Source of the DNA: Dicyema japonicum
Lineage: Eukaryota > Dicyemida > Rhombozoa > Dicyemidae
Length of the DNA: 64,000 bases
Direction: 5' to 3'
Assembly (NCBI GenBank): GCA_011109175.1
Contig: RDEW01000009.1
Location: forward strand, 1,313,545-1,377,544
The notes beneath the pieces were generated by a model. That model saw only the letters and a program-made list of their open reading frames with translations. It did no database searches and was not told where the DNA came from. This document shows, one piece after another, positions 11,285-23,600 of the stretch (positions are counted from its first letter, which is position 1; the number at the start of each line of letters is the position of its first letter). Made by a program: the position numbers and the translations under genes.

Positions 11285-11912
11285 ATTTAATTTATTAAAG
11301 AGGATAAAAGTTATCGTCTAATTAAGTGATCCTAGTGTCCATACCAGTTTTTTTCTGCGGTTAGTTTTTGGAGTCCTGGATTAATCTGCACAGCGGGGAA
11401 GGTTCTTCTCATATCTCAGGCAGACGTCCATAAATAGTTTGATGTGAGGCCCGAAGAGATGGTCAGGGAACTTTGCCATCTTGAGGACCTTAATGGGGGA
11501 ATCATACAACTCCATGATTGAAAGGGTCTTCTTAATGGGGAGCGGGGAATCATACAATTTATTTCTGGTGACCGTATTTCTTTTTGTGGTGAGGTAAACG
11601 TCGTTACATGTGACTTTCCTGGTGATATATTTAGATGGTTCATCAAGACCCATCAGGTTTAATATCTCTTGCACGGACGTGTCGCTTCCTCGACTCTTAG
11701 ATGTTTCACTGCAACCAAGAATTGCTGGTTTGTTTTTCTTCAGGATAGGCTGCATCTTCAGATAGGTCTTTCATATTGACGGGATTTTGTTCTCGTTTAT
11801 TGAGAGATTGAAATTTTTTGTTATTACCCAGGTTTTCAGTTCGAGAATGGAAGATGTTATCTGAACCGCGGGACGACGAGTTATTCATTTTCCTGTTTAT
11901 TGAATGCACCAT
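11285..11912 (-). mobile_element. LINE-like 3' end with C-terminal open frame remnant
   Basis: Minus-strand frames from 11912 to 11706 and 11755 to 11381 encode a polar protein segment containing two LYDSP repeats and ending near HIKLFMDVCLRYEK. The last 170 bases closely match 43983-44160 (HIKLYMDACPRYEK, then GSLN and a stop followed by an identical-looking untranslated end). The shared 3' sequence GATCACTTAATTAGACGAT and its AT-rich tail suggest the 3' end of a non-LTR element. The protein part is not recognised, so a host gene with an embedded repeat cannot be excluded. Confidence 0.4.
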
Positions 11913-12398
11913 TGGAGGGTCGAAGAAAGTCCTGTTTTTATTATTAACCCAGGCTTACCATTGTAAGCCCAGCACAAACAGTCATAACTAACTAATCCAA
12001 GGAAGGAACCAAAGGGAGAACATCTGCTTGTGTCGACCAAATCATATTCCGATATTTCATTACAGGCTTACGCCTGCGAAGAGAGGTGGAGTAGTAGGCC
12101 TTCTTCCATTTTTGTCCCACGTCCTACCGTCGGGGACATCACTTCATTCTGTAGCGAAATAGTTTCATAATGCAATCTTAATCGGAAGAAAGTCATGTTG
12201 GGACATTTATCCCTTTGACCGTGGCCTAAACGAACAACCAGGTCTTTTGAATGTGGTATAAACTAATATTCACATAGTACTTCATAATGTCATTGGGATT
12301 TGCACATGACTCTCGATGTCCAATTAAAAGTGGAGAGCACTTCTTGAGCCTCCTTATCGATTTCCATCGTGTCCATTCAAAATGGCCTCCAATTATAT
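11913..12398. other. Unassigned region
   Basis: A 69-codon minus-strand frame at 12435-12226 (with IIGGHFEWTRW) is the only notable open frame. A similar phrase (IIGSHFELDSGG) occurs on the plus strand at about 12712, hinting at a decayed repeat. No gene is recognised. Confidence 0.25.
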
Positions 12399-12660
12399 TT
12401 ACCAAGTCCTCGACATTTTTAGGTAAAAAAGTCATCTTTTTTAAATCTTATAAAAATTTATTTAGATGGCTATGTAGAACATTTACCAAGGTCCTCGACA
12501 TCTTTAGGTAAAAAGGTCATCTTTTTTAAATCTTATAAAAATTGATTTTAACGGGTTCTAGGGTAAGTGTACATTTACCAAGGTCCTCGACATCTTTAAG
12601 TAAAAAAGTCATCTTTTTTAAATCTTATAAAAATTGATTTAATGGCTATGTAGAACATTT
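12399..12660. repeat. Three diverged tandem copies of a roughly 85-110 bp unit
   Basis: The segment from ACCAAGTCCTCGACAT through TCTTATAAAAATT is present three times (starting near 12399, 12482 and 12576), with small differences such as TTTTTAGG, TCTTTAGG and TCTTTAAG. Two spacers between copies contain the same TGGCTATGTAGAACATTT. The copies differ from each other, unlike the near-exact duplications elsewhere in this window, so they look like genuine older repeats. Confidence 0.7.
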
Positions 12661-12754
12661 TAACAATATCTCGTTATGTTTAATGATGAACTTGTCTAAA
12701 ACTTGAAAAAAATAATTGGAAGCCATTTTGAATTGGACAGCGGAGGATGTATTA

Positions 12755-12865
12755 TTCGTAGCTTTTCGCTAATTTCACTATTATTTTCAAATTTCCCATA
12801 CAGAAGATTCAACTACTTCAACGACGCTAATTTCTCTCCTCTCGTAGCTTCTCGTAGCTTACTCA
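12755..12865 (+). repeat. Dispersed repeat with an inverted partner at about 28640-28735
   Basis: The sequence from TCGCTAATTTCACTATTATT to CTCCTCTCGTAGCTT matches, in reverse complement, 28645-28735. An extra 10-base CTCGTAGCTT duplication is present in this copy. Neither copy has a recognised coding sense, and it may be a small non-autonomous element. Confidence 0.6.
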
Positions 12866-13639
12866 ACGTGACAGTAAATCAAATCTATGACAATACCGTA
12901 AATAGTGAAACATCATTTGTAAACCAAAATTCTCTACGTGATTAATAATAATCAATTCGAAACTAATAAGTACATCGAATGTCACTACATTTACTTAACG
13001 AGAATCACCAATATAGGAAAAGTATTAGGTGATCCCTGACTTTCTTTTTAACATCCTTATCATGCACTTGTAGATGTACTTGATATGAATTGTGCCATTT
13101 TACCTGAAAAGACGTCAAAAGTGTGTGGTCCCTTCACAGGTGTCGATCTTGGTTGTATTCATTGTTACCCTATGATGGCGATTATCATGATGGTTTGTCC
13201 GATACCTAAATGGGGCACCAAGTTTACCAAACTGCGGGGATGCCCGAAAAACAGGGGTTTATTATTATTTCTGAAATTGAATCAATAATTAACATCAAAC
13301 AACATTTTTTGCCAAAATAATCAGTTATTTTAAATTTAGTTTTAGAGTTTTGTCGTATATTATTTGTTTATTTTAGCCGGAAATTAAGAAGTCTCACAGC
13401 ATTTTTGGTACCACATGTGAAATTTTTTTACCAAATTGTTTAGCAGATCCATGTTTCTACCAAATTGTTTAGCAGACGGCACTTTCAATATTCTCCGTTT
13501 CTGAATATCTACTATAGATATTATTTTTAAAAAAGCACAGAAAATGGAGGATAATTTATATAAGTTATATCAAATTACTCTGTGGAGATAAAATAATAGG
13601 TTAATAAATTCATAACATGACCTATTTTTATGCAGCATG
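12866..13639. other. AT-rich region without a recognised gene
   Basis: Nothing can be named. At 13431-13490 a 22-base string containing ACCAAATTGTTTAGCAGA occurs twice about 30 bases apart. A short plus-strand frame at 13085-13288 has no recognised relatives. Confidence 0.3.
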
Positions 13640-14030
13640 AGTAGAACCATTTATTTCACTCGTGCAGCATTCGAAACAATCTTCTGAACCAACCTCTTTC
13701 AACCTCCTTGATCATATAGAGTTTCCTCAAATCGTCCAGATCGTCTCCATTTCTTAGACTTTTGTTCACAAGCATTAAATCTCGATCAATTGTTTCTTTA
13801 GTGTAACACGCAGACGTCCACATAAACACGTTTTCTTACTCATGAAGTATTCTGTATTGATATTTTAGCTGGATCATCTAAGTCCATTCGGACCCGTACA
13901 ACATATTTTATATATCGATTATTTGTTTATTCTTGTTGGCCAGTTCAGTCGTAGAAAGGATCTAAGTTGTCTTTGGTGGAAAGAATCTTTACAAGTAGTT
14001 CGGTTTTGGACGTCCCCCAGGTCGATGAAA
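13640..14030 (-). mobile_element. Degenerate LINE reverse transcriptase C-terminal fragment
   Basis: The minus strand shows the same end region as the element at 2289-3535. It begins with WGTSKTEL and a worn histidine/arginine-rich segment near 14020-13950 and ends with a tail equivalent to the region before its stop codon near 13660. Multiple frame changes and stops are present. It is a fragment of the APE-type LINE family of this window. Confidence 0.55.
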
Positions 14031-16985
14031 AAATTTGACCTATTTAACTTAAAAAGGTCATTTTTTCATTTGACCTATTTAACTTTTCATTAAAACTAAA
14101 TATCAATTATTATTAATTCTCATCGAGAAAAAATGGCCCGATTATTGAGAGATGCCGGGATCACCTGAATATTAGTTATTGGTTAAGACGGTGTTTCTTT
14201 GGCTTAAATGATAATAATAATAATCTCACTTCATTCATCATTGACGTGGGTTAGGGATTTCCAGCAATTTCTATGGAATTGTATTCCTAATCTTGACCTA
14301 TAATTCCATAACGGTTTTCCAAATATCAAGTGATCAACTTCAGTCTTTAAAAATTATTAATTTAGAAGATAATTAAGATGAAAGTAAAAAAATATCTATA
14401 AAATAAATATTAAAAAAATGGTTAATTTTAATGTTTTTAGGTGGTTAACCAATTTAACAATAATACATCAGCTATTGATATATATATTTAGTAAGTATTC
14501 TGTCGTATTTTTGTTATTGAATTTAATCTGGCTGTTATCAAAATGATCGACGCTCAATTATTTTGGTATCTTCTAATCAAGCTGTATTTCTTCAATAACG
14601 AGAATTCTACGATTTAATATATTCACATACGAGTTACTGACTTCATTATCGAAATTCTTATACAACAATCCAATATATTTATATCATTCCCTGAAACACC
14701 ATATTGCGGACATCATTGTTATAATAGAATGTTGATTGTTTTTCCTTATATTAACAGAAAGTCTAAAATTGCTAATTCTATTGGCTTTAATTATATGAAT
14801 TCAACTCACATCAGAAAAATTTGTGATTGACCCGAAATGTTGCGATTTCAAGTAAAATGTTTGGAGAATATGATTATTATTCGATTTGTTTTTTAAGTAT
14901 GTTACCGATAAAAATTTCAATCTCGAACCTATCATCAGATCCTTTAGGAGATCGACGGGAGAAGACCATCTTTTTTGTATTAAAATGCAGCTAATTCATA
15001 TTCAGTGTTTGAGTCAGTAACTTGATTCTACAATAGTCATGTTCCTTTTCATTTCCATCGTATGTAATCCATCCAAGCAGTATGATGTTACCTCCAATGG
15101 ACGAGCTACGTACAAAGATACTAATTTACTGCCTGAGAACTTAAATTAGAGTTAATTGTTGACTTGTTATTATCGAATTTTTAAATAATATTAATTTATT
15201 AAATATCTTTTAGTTCTAGTGCTCTAAGAAATAACTAGATGTCTTCAACATTGATTTAACTTTTTAGAATTGAGAGACATGGTAACAGGTGACTAGTGCT
15301 TAGAATTCTTAACATAGTTTTAAATATGTCAAATTAAGAATTAATTAAGATAATATTTTATTATCTTGGGATAATAATATAATTTTTGAATGTCGTTCAT
15401 AAGTTATGGATGGGTTACGAAAGCTATTTTATTGAATAAGGGACAATATCGATACCATTATCGTAGAGTTTAAAGCTATAAGTTATGTATTTTCATCAAT
15501 TTTGCTGAAAAACATCAAGGGATATGTGCGTGTGATTTGACATCACCACAGTGTAGGATCATTCAATAGGAAGAGGAGAGTTAGTCTTTTGTGGTTATGT
15601 AAGCAAAAAATCTACACTTACCGATAAAAGTGACAACATTAAAAGAACGACCTAAATATTCTTACTCTATATATTTAGGAATCATCATGAACTACTGCAT
15701 GGAATACCGCTACATCTATAATCCGACACAGTTGATATGATCTCAGGTCGACTTTCATTTTAAATTGAAACTGTTTATTTGTAGAACTTTTTTCAGCAGT
15801 GATTCTCAAATTTTTATTATTTACCTTTTTTGAGGTAATTGCACTATAAAATCGATATTTGTATATCAAGGACACTTAAGGGAGCTTTGCGCAAGTTGCT
15901 TGAATATAATTAGAATATTGTATCCACAACCAACTGTCTAAATACTCTTTTTCAATTTTAGCTACAATGTCTCCCCTATGCTCATCTTATAAAGAAAACG
16001 TGGAGTTTAATATATTATCTCCAATTCTCATATTTCTTACCCATCCCCACAGTCTTCAAATGCTCATGGAAGTGATACCCACCATACTTATTTCCACTGA
16101 TGACTTGTAAAGTCAAATAGGTATTGAGAACTGTAGATTGTAGACAGTAGCTGTAAGAAAAAATACCTGAATCACAATAAAGGCGAACCATAAATCACAA
16201 AGGATTCAAACCTTAATTGTTAGACATTTAACTATACACACGAGAAAATATATACGTGTAGTTGTACATATCGATAGCTCAGACCAGGACATGTTAAGTT
16301 TTATACTGAGAGACTCCACTGTGAAACAGATCCTCATCTGTGATCAGAGCATTTGGGAATCACAAGGTTCGAAAAGAAGGGGGTCAAGTTAATATGCAGT
16401 ATCTAAGTCAACTCCTCTTAGGACTTAAACTACCAATTCGAATAAAGAGAGTGTTACATTAGAGATCTCCAACAAAAAAATAAGTCTCTGAGGTACGCTT
16501 GAATCTGTTTGTCACATTCTAAAATGGATGCAAGCGCATCTCTAAACGTCATAAATGAAACTACATCACATCATCTGAAGACGGATTCAGTGTGTCGATA
16601 GAGATCTGAGGATGGAAAGCAACCATTAGTAACTGCGAAGACCTTAATGATCTGAAGAGTCTAGAGTCGAAGATGTAAAGCAAGTACGAAAAATTCATTT
16701 TCCTATTGAGTCTTCCAACTCTGGGAACTCCCACATATCCATTGCCGTTTCTGAGGAGAATTAAAGAATCATTAAACACGATATTTTACTCATTGACACC
16801 TCACAGATTGCACTGATTTCCATTTCACATAAAACTGAGTAAATTTCATTCAATGAAGTACCTTAAAGTCGTACAAGCCTAATAAATCATTGGTAAGATC
16901 ACCACTTACCAATAAAATTGAAAGTTAACTATAATATCTTGGAATTAGTACTTGTGGCTACTAAATACAGCTTCTCAAGGATTTA
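14031..16985. other. Long AT-rich region with no supported feature
   Basis: About 3 kb of AT-rich sequence holds only short frames (for example the minus-strand frame at 16779-16561) without recognised motifs. I see no RNA gene, conserved domain or clear repeat. A low-complexity TAATAATAATAAT run lies near 14210. Confidence 0.45.
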
Positions 16986-16989
16986 GTAC

Positions 16990-17190
16990 CTGTGGCTGTT
17001 TCTAGTGACGTTATTAGATCCACCTTACTCAGGGACGTCCAATCCCTTATCGGCATTCAAAAAGATCTACCATTTTATTCCACCAGGTGACTGTTTAGCT
17101 TTTTGCTAGTAGGACTGGTTTTGACCTACCTAGATGAGGCTCTGCTGGACCGCGTCAGGATCACACTATTAGTTAGTTTAATTTTACCCT
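16990..17190 (+). repeat. Diverged member of a SINE-like dispersed family
   Basis: TGACGTTATTAGATCCACCTTACTC and the following sequence parallel the middle part of the repeats at 37480-37860, 43640-43985 and especially 56825-57056 (GGCGTCATTAGATCCACTTTAC). This copy is too degraded to define its ends. Confidence 0.35.
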
Positions 17191-17340
17191 TTGTCTGGAA
17201 AAATTTCATTTATTAATGGTATACGAACATTTAACAATACAAGTTCTTGTCAGTCAAGTATTGCCTTAAGTATGTTAATTAATTAATTTGACATACTCTA
17301 TTTTTTTTATTTTTTTTACAAAAAATTTTTTTAACAATTA

Positions 17341-17570
17341 AACAAATGTCAGTTGAGGAAGCCTGTTGCGTGGATTGCGAACGAGTTCCCTCGGAGTATG
17401 GCTATTCAATCTTTTGTCTTAGCCATAACCATTCTCGTTGATCCTTTTCTTTCTGGCAACAGCAATCCTCCGAGTTCTCGCAAGAACTCAGCCGTCATTG
17501 ACCAACGGCTCGCGATGATTCGGTCGCAACAGGAGTAAATCGGTAGCGATCCCCGATACTTCATTGTAAT
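17341..17570 (-). mobile_element. C-terminal fragment of LINE family B
   Basis: On the minus strand this reads MTAEFLRELGGL, then, after a frame change, AILRGNSFAIHATGFLN and a stop. It is the reverse-oriented counterpart of 56537-56700 and overlaps 34425-34530. The RGN-x-x-SI-like terminus recurs in all family B fragments (24190, 48028, 61930). One frame break near the middle makes this copy non-functional. Confidence 0.6.
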
Positions 17571-17869
17571 AAATAATTATCCGATCAATATTTGAAAATT
17601 GGCGACTGATATTTTATTGACGCAGATAAAGGCTGGAAATGGCAGTAATCAGAGGGAAGGCTCACATTATCTGTGCCTCTTAGTTAAATCACTTTAGTTT
17701 ATAATTTCTTTTCGTTATTCACGTCAAATTTCCAGTAATTAGGTCCGTGTATTCTAGACTTTTTATTTTAATTGAAAAAACAACAAATGGCTTTGTTTTT
17801 ATGTGTTCTCAATTATAAAATAATTAACAAAGCATGTGTTGTAATATTCGTGTATATTAGAGGCTATGG

Positions 17870-18376
17870 AAACCATGATTAATGTTGGATTCACGAATAT
17901 TCGCAGTTATATTAGTCGCGACAATCGCATCAAAAGGTGGTGATAGTTTGCAACTTAGACTGCTTTGATGGGAGTTGTTATACTTTAGTAAGAGAAGCCC
18001 GAAATTTATGCTGATGCCAAAAAAATATTGCGAAAATATGGGAGGAAATTTGGCCAATGTCGACAACGAGGAAAACCTCAAAGTTTATTTATAGTTGATA
18101 GAATACAAATAAATTTCTTAGATAAATTTTTCACTCCATATAGAACGGTATTTTACATTGCAGTCAACGATATTGAAAAAGAAGGGACATTCGTGGATTC
18201 TTATGGAAATGTGCAAGTAGGAATATGATATAATAAGAAATATTTGAAATGGAGAAGAGGTGAACCAAACAATGCTGGGAACGAAGACTGTGTATACGTT
18301 AGTTGGGGTGGATCTTGGTATGATCAAAATGTTTTAAGAAGCATTCTTTTCTTTGTGAAACTGATGGTTATTGATT
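17870..18376 (+). pseudogene. C-type lectin-like gene, disrupted
   Basis: Plus-strand frames reconstruct most of a C-type lectin-like fold: CFDGSCYTL, then a YADA-like stretch, KKYCENMGGNLANVDNEEN, VFYIAVNDIEKEGTF, KWRRGEPNNAGNEDCVYV and FLCETDGY followed by a stop at 18374-18376. EPN is the usual calcium/mannose-type sugar-binding motif. A 21-nt intron fits at 18218-18238 and another probably near 18080-18120. Three further frame changes have no good intron: near 18003-18008, in a seven-A run at 18019-18025, and near 18330-18340. They suggest small indels, so it is a pseudogene or carries base errors at homopolymers. The N-terminus is not resolved. Confidence 0.65.
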
Positions 18377-19560
18377 GTATAATCGATAGATGAGTCAATT
18401 ACCGGTTGCTTTAATTAATTACTGATCTTTCCTTAAATTTCTGGTTTTTGTTGAGTTTTAAGCTTGTAAAGATCATATAATCAATATTTTAGCTTAGCAA
18501 TGATTTTTGACTATTACATAGAGTAAACCCATATAAGCTACAATTCAAACACGTGTTTGTGGATGATCATGTTAACAATGAATTGTAGAAAGAGTTTCAA
18601 CCTCTTGTCATTGTTACCCAGATATAGTTATTTATGAAACCCCAAGAACACCATCAAAAAAGGTTAAATCAACTAATTATGTGCTCAAGGATCATATCTA
18701 ACAAAATCTATCAGAGCATTTCATCAGTGACCAAACCACCAACAATAATTTTTTGATTTAATTTAAACGTGTTTTTAGTGTTATTTCGTTTATATCTGAA
18801 ATTACAAGCCCCTCTATTAAGCCAAAAAATTATTTAATGCTGACATCAATTGTGGCTGATTTAATTAAGCATCTTATTATGTGAGTACATTTTGGTTTAT
18901 GTTGTAGTATTCGTGGTGAAATAAAGATGTTCCTTATAAAGTAAATAGTCTCTTCATGCGATCTAAACTTTTTGAAAATATTCCTCTTCCGCGTGAAAGC
19001 GCATAGCTTAAGGTTAAGTTCTATATTATGAATTGTGATAATGCTTATGTCATTCAGCGAAAATCTGAGTGAAACTGTCTGTTCTTTAACTACATCTATT
19101 ATATTCGATTCATCCCCTCATCGTTATTTTTGAAATGAAATTATTCTTTCTTAGACAAGGTTCAGCAGTACGATTCAGTTGAAAAACTAGTATATTATTT
19201 TTTAATCAATATAAATTTGAATTAATTAACACCAATTTATATCCCTGAAAAAAAACGATCAAGTTTATTCCTGAAAAAACATCACTTCAACGGTTGACCT
19301 AATTTTATTAGGTTGCTATCTTTTAATACTGTCCTTACTCTTATTATCTTTAACCAGCAGGATCTGTGAGTTATGAATTAATCCTTAGTGATCCGGATGA
19401 CTGAACTAATCTGAAATCGGATTAAGATATGTTTTTGAAAAAGAAAGAGTTTCTTGAGAGCAATTTGGATGCAAGAAGGCCTGTCTCAACAGGGCTAGAA
19501 GTCATTCATCAAATGCTTGGTTGAATTTTATGTGATGAAATTGGCAACGTTCTGACGATG
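18377..19560. other. AT-rich region without a recognised gene
   Basis: No supported coding sequence. Frames are short and show no family resemblance. Confidence 0.4.
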
Positions 19561-19880
19561 AGGCAGTGAGAAAAGTAGCTTCACTTTGTCTTGACCATAA
19601 AGTTTGTGCTAAAATGAAAATATCATTGTGGACGTTAGATGATGGTTATCATCCTTTAAGCTGATGTACGGATGTCCCCATAAATGCGGTTTCAAATTGA
19701 CTTAATAATGCACTTTCCTCTGCTGGCCACCACTAGTTTATTCCTTAGTAATGGAAAACGCATCGATGGGATGACGATTTTCCCACTCGCTAATTGTCGA
19801 AACATTGTTTGGGACGCTATGCATGTTAAAGTATATTTTCCGAAAAATTTGGCTCCATCAGCCTAGGATCAAGTCCATTC
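19561..19880 (+). mobile_element. LINE family B fragment (nuclease-like C-terminal domain)
   Basis: The 60-codon frame at 19684-19866 contains GKRIDGMTIFPLANCRNIVWDAM. It matches the DG...P....R.LVWDAT core that I recognise from a C-terminal, possibly PD-(D/E)XK nuclease-like, domain of some metazoan non-LTR elements, also present at 61930-63260 and 30250-31240. Upstream sequence is degenerate. The nuclease reading is inference from the spaced acidic residues. Confidence 0.5.
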
Positions 19881-20188
19881 ATATATGGAGCCGAGGATCA
19901 TTAGGGTCACCAATGATCTCGAGAGACTGGATGGGTTCGAGATCGTATCTTGCAATGTGAATAGCTTGGTGATTTAAGTCATGTGATATAATAATTACTT
20001 TAAAATATTTTGGACGATATACAGACACTTTAAAATATTTTGGACCATACATCAGGAAGAATCCTTCTCGTTAACTAGATGCTTTCGGTGATGTTTCTGA
20101 TTTTCTTTTCTACCTATATGCACTGGTAAAAAAACTGTGGAATTGGGCCTATTCTCGGGACAGCGTTTTCTCTTAGTTTCCGGAAAGA

Positions 20189-20580
20189 TTGTTGTCGATT
20201 TGTGATTGGAAATATTTAAGCAGAGTTGTCTCCTTCACAGATGATAACGAGATAATAAGGAGTCTTCTACTATGCAATAAGTATGGCATTCGCCACACCA
20301 GAAAGTTGCGGACTCAAAAGGTGCAATCTGTAGTTGAGAACAGCGAGGTCCAAATCAAGGTAGACAGAGGTATCCAATCTCGGTGCTAGCCAACGACTGC
20401 AAGCAATACATTGTGGTACACGACTACATCTTGAAATTGACCTTGAAGATTCTCAACCAAAAAAGGCTGAAACAGTGCCCGGAAAATGTATGGGCCTTCT
20501 TGCTTATAATGGCGTTCAGGAAAATGTTTGGGCCTTCTATCCTCAATAAGACCGAAGAGAACAGCCGATTAATTTAATCT
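20189..20580 (+). mobile_element. LINE family C fragment
   Basis: Two successive plus-strand frames give CNKYGIRHTRKLRTQ, VQIKVDRGIQ and, after a frame shift, a QYIVVHDY-like segment. A closely similar worn copy lies on the minus strand at 31363-31990 (CNKYGICHTRK, VPIKVDSAIRT, KHNIVVDNK). The layout resembles the region after the reverse transcriptase of some LINEs, where a NRPDIV-type motif follows a WLK.. segment. It is degenerate. Confidence 0.45.
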
Positions 20581-20639
20581 CACATTGAGATGTCAGTGAG
20601 GGCTTAAAAAGGATGAACAAGTTATCATTGAAGGCTTTA

Positions 20640-21470
20640 ACACAAATCCTCGTCACCTCAAAACAGTCATTTGCTCGATCGATTTGCAAAAGGCCTTCGA
20701 CTCTGTCTCAAGGAAAATCATAACCGGAAATTGTTTGTTCTCCCCGTCAACCCCAATATAATACTTTGGCTTTTCACTTCGTCAATGGAAGAAGGGCCCG
20801 TTTATACATTGATGAAACCAAATCAGTTTCAAGAATACTACCCAATTGTGTCCCACAAAGTTCCTCTTTATCACCCGCCTTATTTAACTTATACATGTCC
20901 GATTTACCACGACCCATGATAAAGACGATTTTCTCCTATCATATGCTGATACCAATTAGTCGGATCCCACGATCAAGATATCTCCAAGGCATCAGAAAGT
21001 CTGGGGATCACCTTCAACACACACATGTCGTTTGCATCTCACGTCGACGAAATCTCTGGAAATGCTCAAAAAAGCAAAGGATAATCAAAACTATTTTCGG
21101 TGGCTTTGAAATTGTTGTACAAACAATTCATTGAGCCATCTGTCAGCTATACGTGTACGTCATGGGGAATCAATCTTCCTGGACGAACAATCAAAAATCC
21201 GGGACATTCAGGCCTTAACAGCCACTACTACTAGCAATCTCGGAAAACTAGAAAAACCAATAACCTTATCACTTGAAGACCTTATCCTACAAAATGGAAA
21301 GGGATTTGCTACTCTGTGCAGGCAGTGCAACTCTAAACAATACACAACCACGACGTGTATTATGAGAAGGGTATACATCATCTTTCTCCAATTCCTATCC
21401 CGAAACCACCCAGCCCACAGAGAAGTTGTGTTGGATCCCAGAAGGCGCACGAGGAGAAAATGAGAAATCT
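20640..21470 (+). mobile_element. Jockey-like LINE reverse transcriptase pseudogene
   Basis: Shifting frames give, in order, CSIDLQKAFDSVSRK (catalytic Asp motif), FHFVNGRRARLYIDE, VPQSSSLSPALFNLYMSDLP and LLYKQFIEPSVSYTCTSWG, which are diagnostic of Jockey/CR1-like reverse transcriptases. The YADD region is not recoverable and there are several stops and frameshifts, so the copy is dead. A similar EPSV segment occurs again near 22165. Confidence 0.7.
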
Positions 21471-22350
21471 GATTGAGGCCTTCGAGTTCACTTAATTTCT
21501 CGATTGGGTTGAACACTCAACTATATGTTGCTAGTCACATGATAACATGCCCCACAAATTCTGGTTCTTCAAATACGACTTTACTTTTTGAGTGTGATAG
21601 GGCATTATCAATTACAACCACTAATTATCCGTCCTTAGTAAGCATTCGCTTAACTGAGTCATTCTGACTCAATTCCAAGCACTCTCCATTTTAGAAATAT
21701 CTCTGCCAACATTGTTATGCAAGATTCCAATCTGCCGATACATCCAGTGATGTGGATACTTGCACATTTGGACCCCGCAGCTATCAGTTACACGACGAAT
21801 CCTCCATTCTGATTGAGCAGTATGGAAATTGTGATTACTCTAATACATTAACAGACTAGGTGTATTGCTTGATTGTCGAAAGGGTAGCTGCAGTGAAATT
21901 CTTTTCTCCTCATTATCATCATAAGTTTTTCGAAATTTGTTCTTTTAAATTCCTTAACTAATTTACAAGTCTCTTTCTAAATCATAAAATTTTCAAATTC
22001 GATAAAAAGTAAAAATCATAAATTAATTAATATGCAAAACAAATTGTATGTATAGCTAAACAGATTGGGACAACAAATCTATGAAATAAGATTTCAGCGA
22101 AGTTCAGAATATTAAAGTGAAATATGTTTTTTATTGTTTAATCCTTATCTCCTCCAACAAATCATTGAGCCATCTGTCATCCATGCCAATCCCATTTCAC
22201 CCACATTGCTGTGGAGACACATTGCTGTGAGAACTAGAAGAGCATCAGTTCACTATTAAAGTGACTGAGGAAAGTCCTTTCCTAAAAGTCTTCCTGCATG
22301 AATATAACCTCTCTTAATTTGCAGGTTTGAGAATCGTAAGCAGTTGCCGT
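21471..22350. other. Region with worn LINE-like segments, no intact gene
   Basis: Short frames such as one with QSADTSSDVDTCTFG near 21735 look mildly coding-like but are unrecognised. Around 22160-22210 a stretch (CATTGAGCCATCTGTCA) repeats the LINE end at about 21132. Otherwise AT-rich. Confidence 0.3.
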
Positions 22351-22354
22351 ATTA

Positions 22355-22625
22355 TAATTATTATTATTATTATTACCCCCAGGATCACTGGGTCAAAGAG
22401 AAAGAAATAAAAGTTCTCATCTAACTAAGTGATCCCAGACCGACAAAGGTGAGGACGAGTCCGGCGGGGTCGAGAATCCTGAACAGCTCTTCTCATAGGA
22501 CATGGCATCGGCTCACAATTTCTGTATGATTGTAGATAATTCGATAGTATTTGGAATAGAGGGCAGCTCGGTAGAACAGCCTCCTTTAATAGTTTTCGTT
22601 GTATTTCAATTAAAAAATTTTCAAT
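22355..22625 (-). mobile_element. LINE 3' end with TAA-repeat tail
   Basis: On the minus strand a short C-terminal frame (MRRAVQDSRPRRTR, stop at 22425) is followed by an untranslated end, GACCCAGTGATCCTGGGGG, and a (TAA)n tail at about 22357-22377. A microsatellite tail directly after the 3' UTR is characteristic of several non-LTR families. The same MRRA-x-x-D-x-RPR-x-TR terminus occurs at 59780-60020. The 5' part runs into the assembly gap. Confidence 0.6.
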
Positions 22626-23600
22626 NNNNNNNNNNNNNNNNNNNNNNNNNNNNNNNNNNNNNNNNNNNNNNNNNNNNNNNNNNNNNNNNNNNNNNNNNNN
22701 NNNNNNNNNNNNNNNNNNNNNNNNNNNNNNNNNNNNNNNNNNNNNNNNNNNNNNNNNNNNNNNNNNNNNNNNNNNNNNNNNNNNNNNNNNNNNNNNNNNN
22801 NNNNNNNNNNNNNNNNNNNNNNNNNNNNNNNNNNNNNNNNNNNNNNNNNNNNNNNNNNNNNNNNNNNNNNNNNNNNNNNNNNNNNNNNNNNNNNNNNNNN
22901 NNNNNNNNNNNNNNNNNNNNNNNNNNNNNNNNNNNNNNNNNNNNNNNNNNNNNNNNNNNNNNNNNNNNNNNNNNNNNNNNNNNNNNNNNNNNNNNNNNNN
23001 NNNNNNNNNNNNNNNNNNNNNNNNNNNNNNNNNNNNNNNNNNNNNNNNNNNNNNNNNNNNNNNNNNNNNNNNNNNNNNNNNNNNNNNNNNNNNNNNNNNN
23101 NNNNNNNNNNNNNNNNNNNNNNNNNNNNNNNNNNNNNNNNNNNNNNNNNNNNNNNNNNNNNNNNNNNNNNNNNNNNNNNNNNNNNNNNNNNNNNNNNNNN
23201 NNNNNNNNNNNNNNNNNNNNNNNNNNNNNNNNNNNNNNNNNNNNNNNNNNNNNNNNNNNNNNNNNNNNNNNNNNNNNNNNNNNNNNNNNNNNNNNNNNNN
23301 NNNNNNNNNNNNNNNNNNNNNNNNNNNNNNNNNNNNNNNNNNNNNNNNNNNNNNNNNNNNNNNNNNNNNNNNNNNNNNNNNNNNNNNNNNNNNNNNNNNN
23401 NNNNNNNNNNNNNNNNNNNNNNNNNNNNNNNNNNNNNNNNNNNNNNNNNNNNNNNNNNNNNNNNNNNNNNNNNNNNNNNNNNNNNNNNNNNNNNNNNNNN
23501 NNNNNNNNNNNNNNNNNNNNNNNNNNNNNNNNNNNNNNNNNNNNNNNNNNNNNNNNNNNNNNNNNNNNNNNNNNNNNNNNNNNNNNNNNNNNNNNNNNNN
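22626..23600. other. Assembly gap of 975 unknown bases
   Basis: Continuous run of N. Its length may be an estimate. The left flank is a minus-strand LINE 3' part, so the missing sequence probably includes more of that element. Confidence 0.99.
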
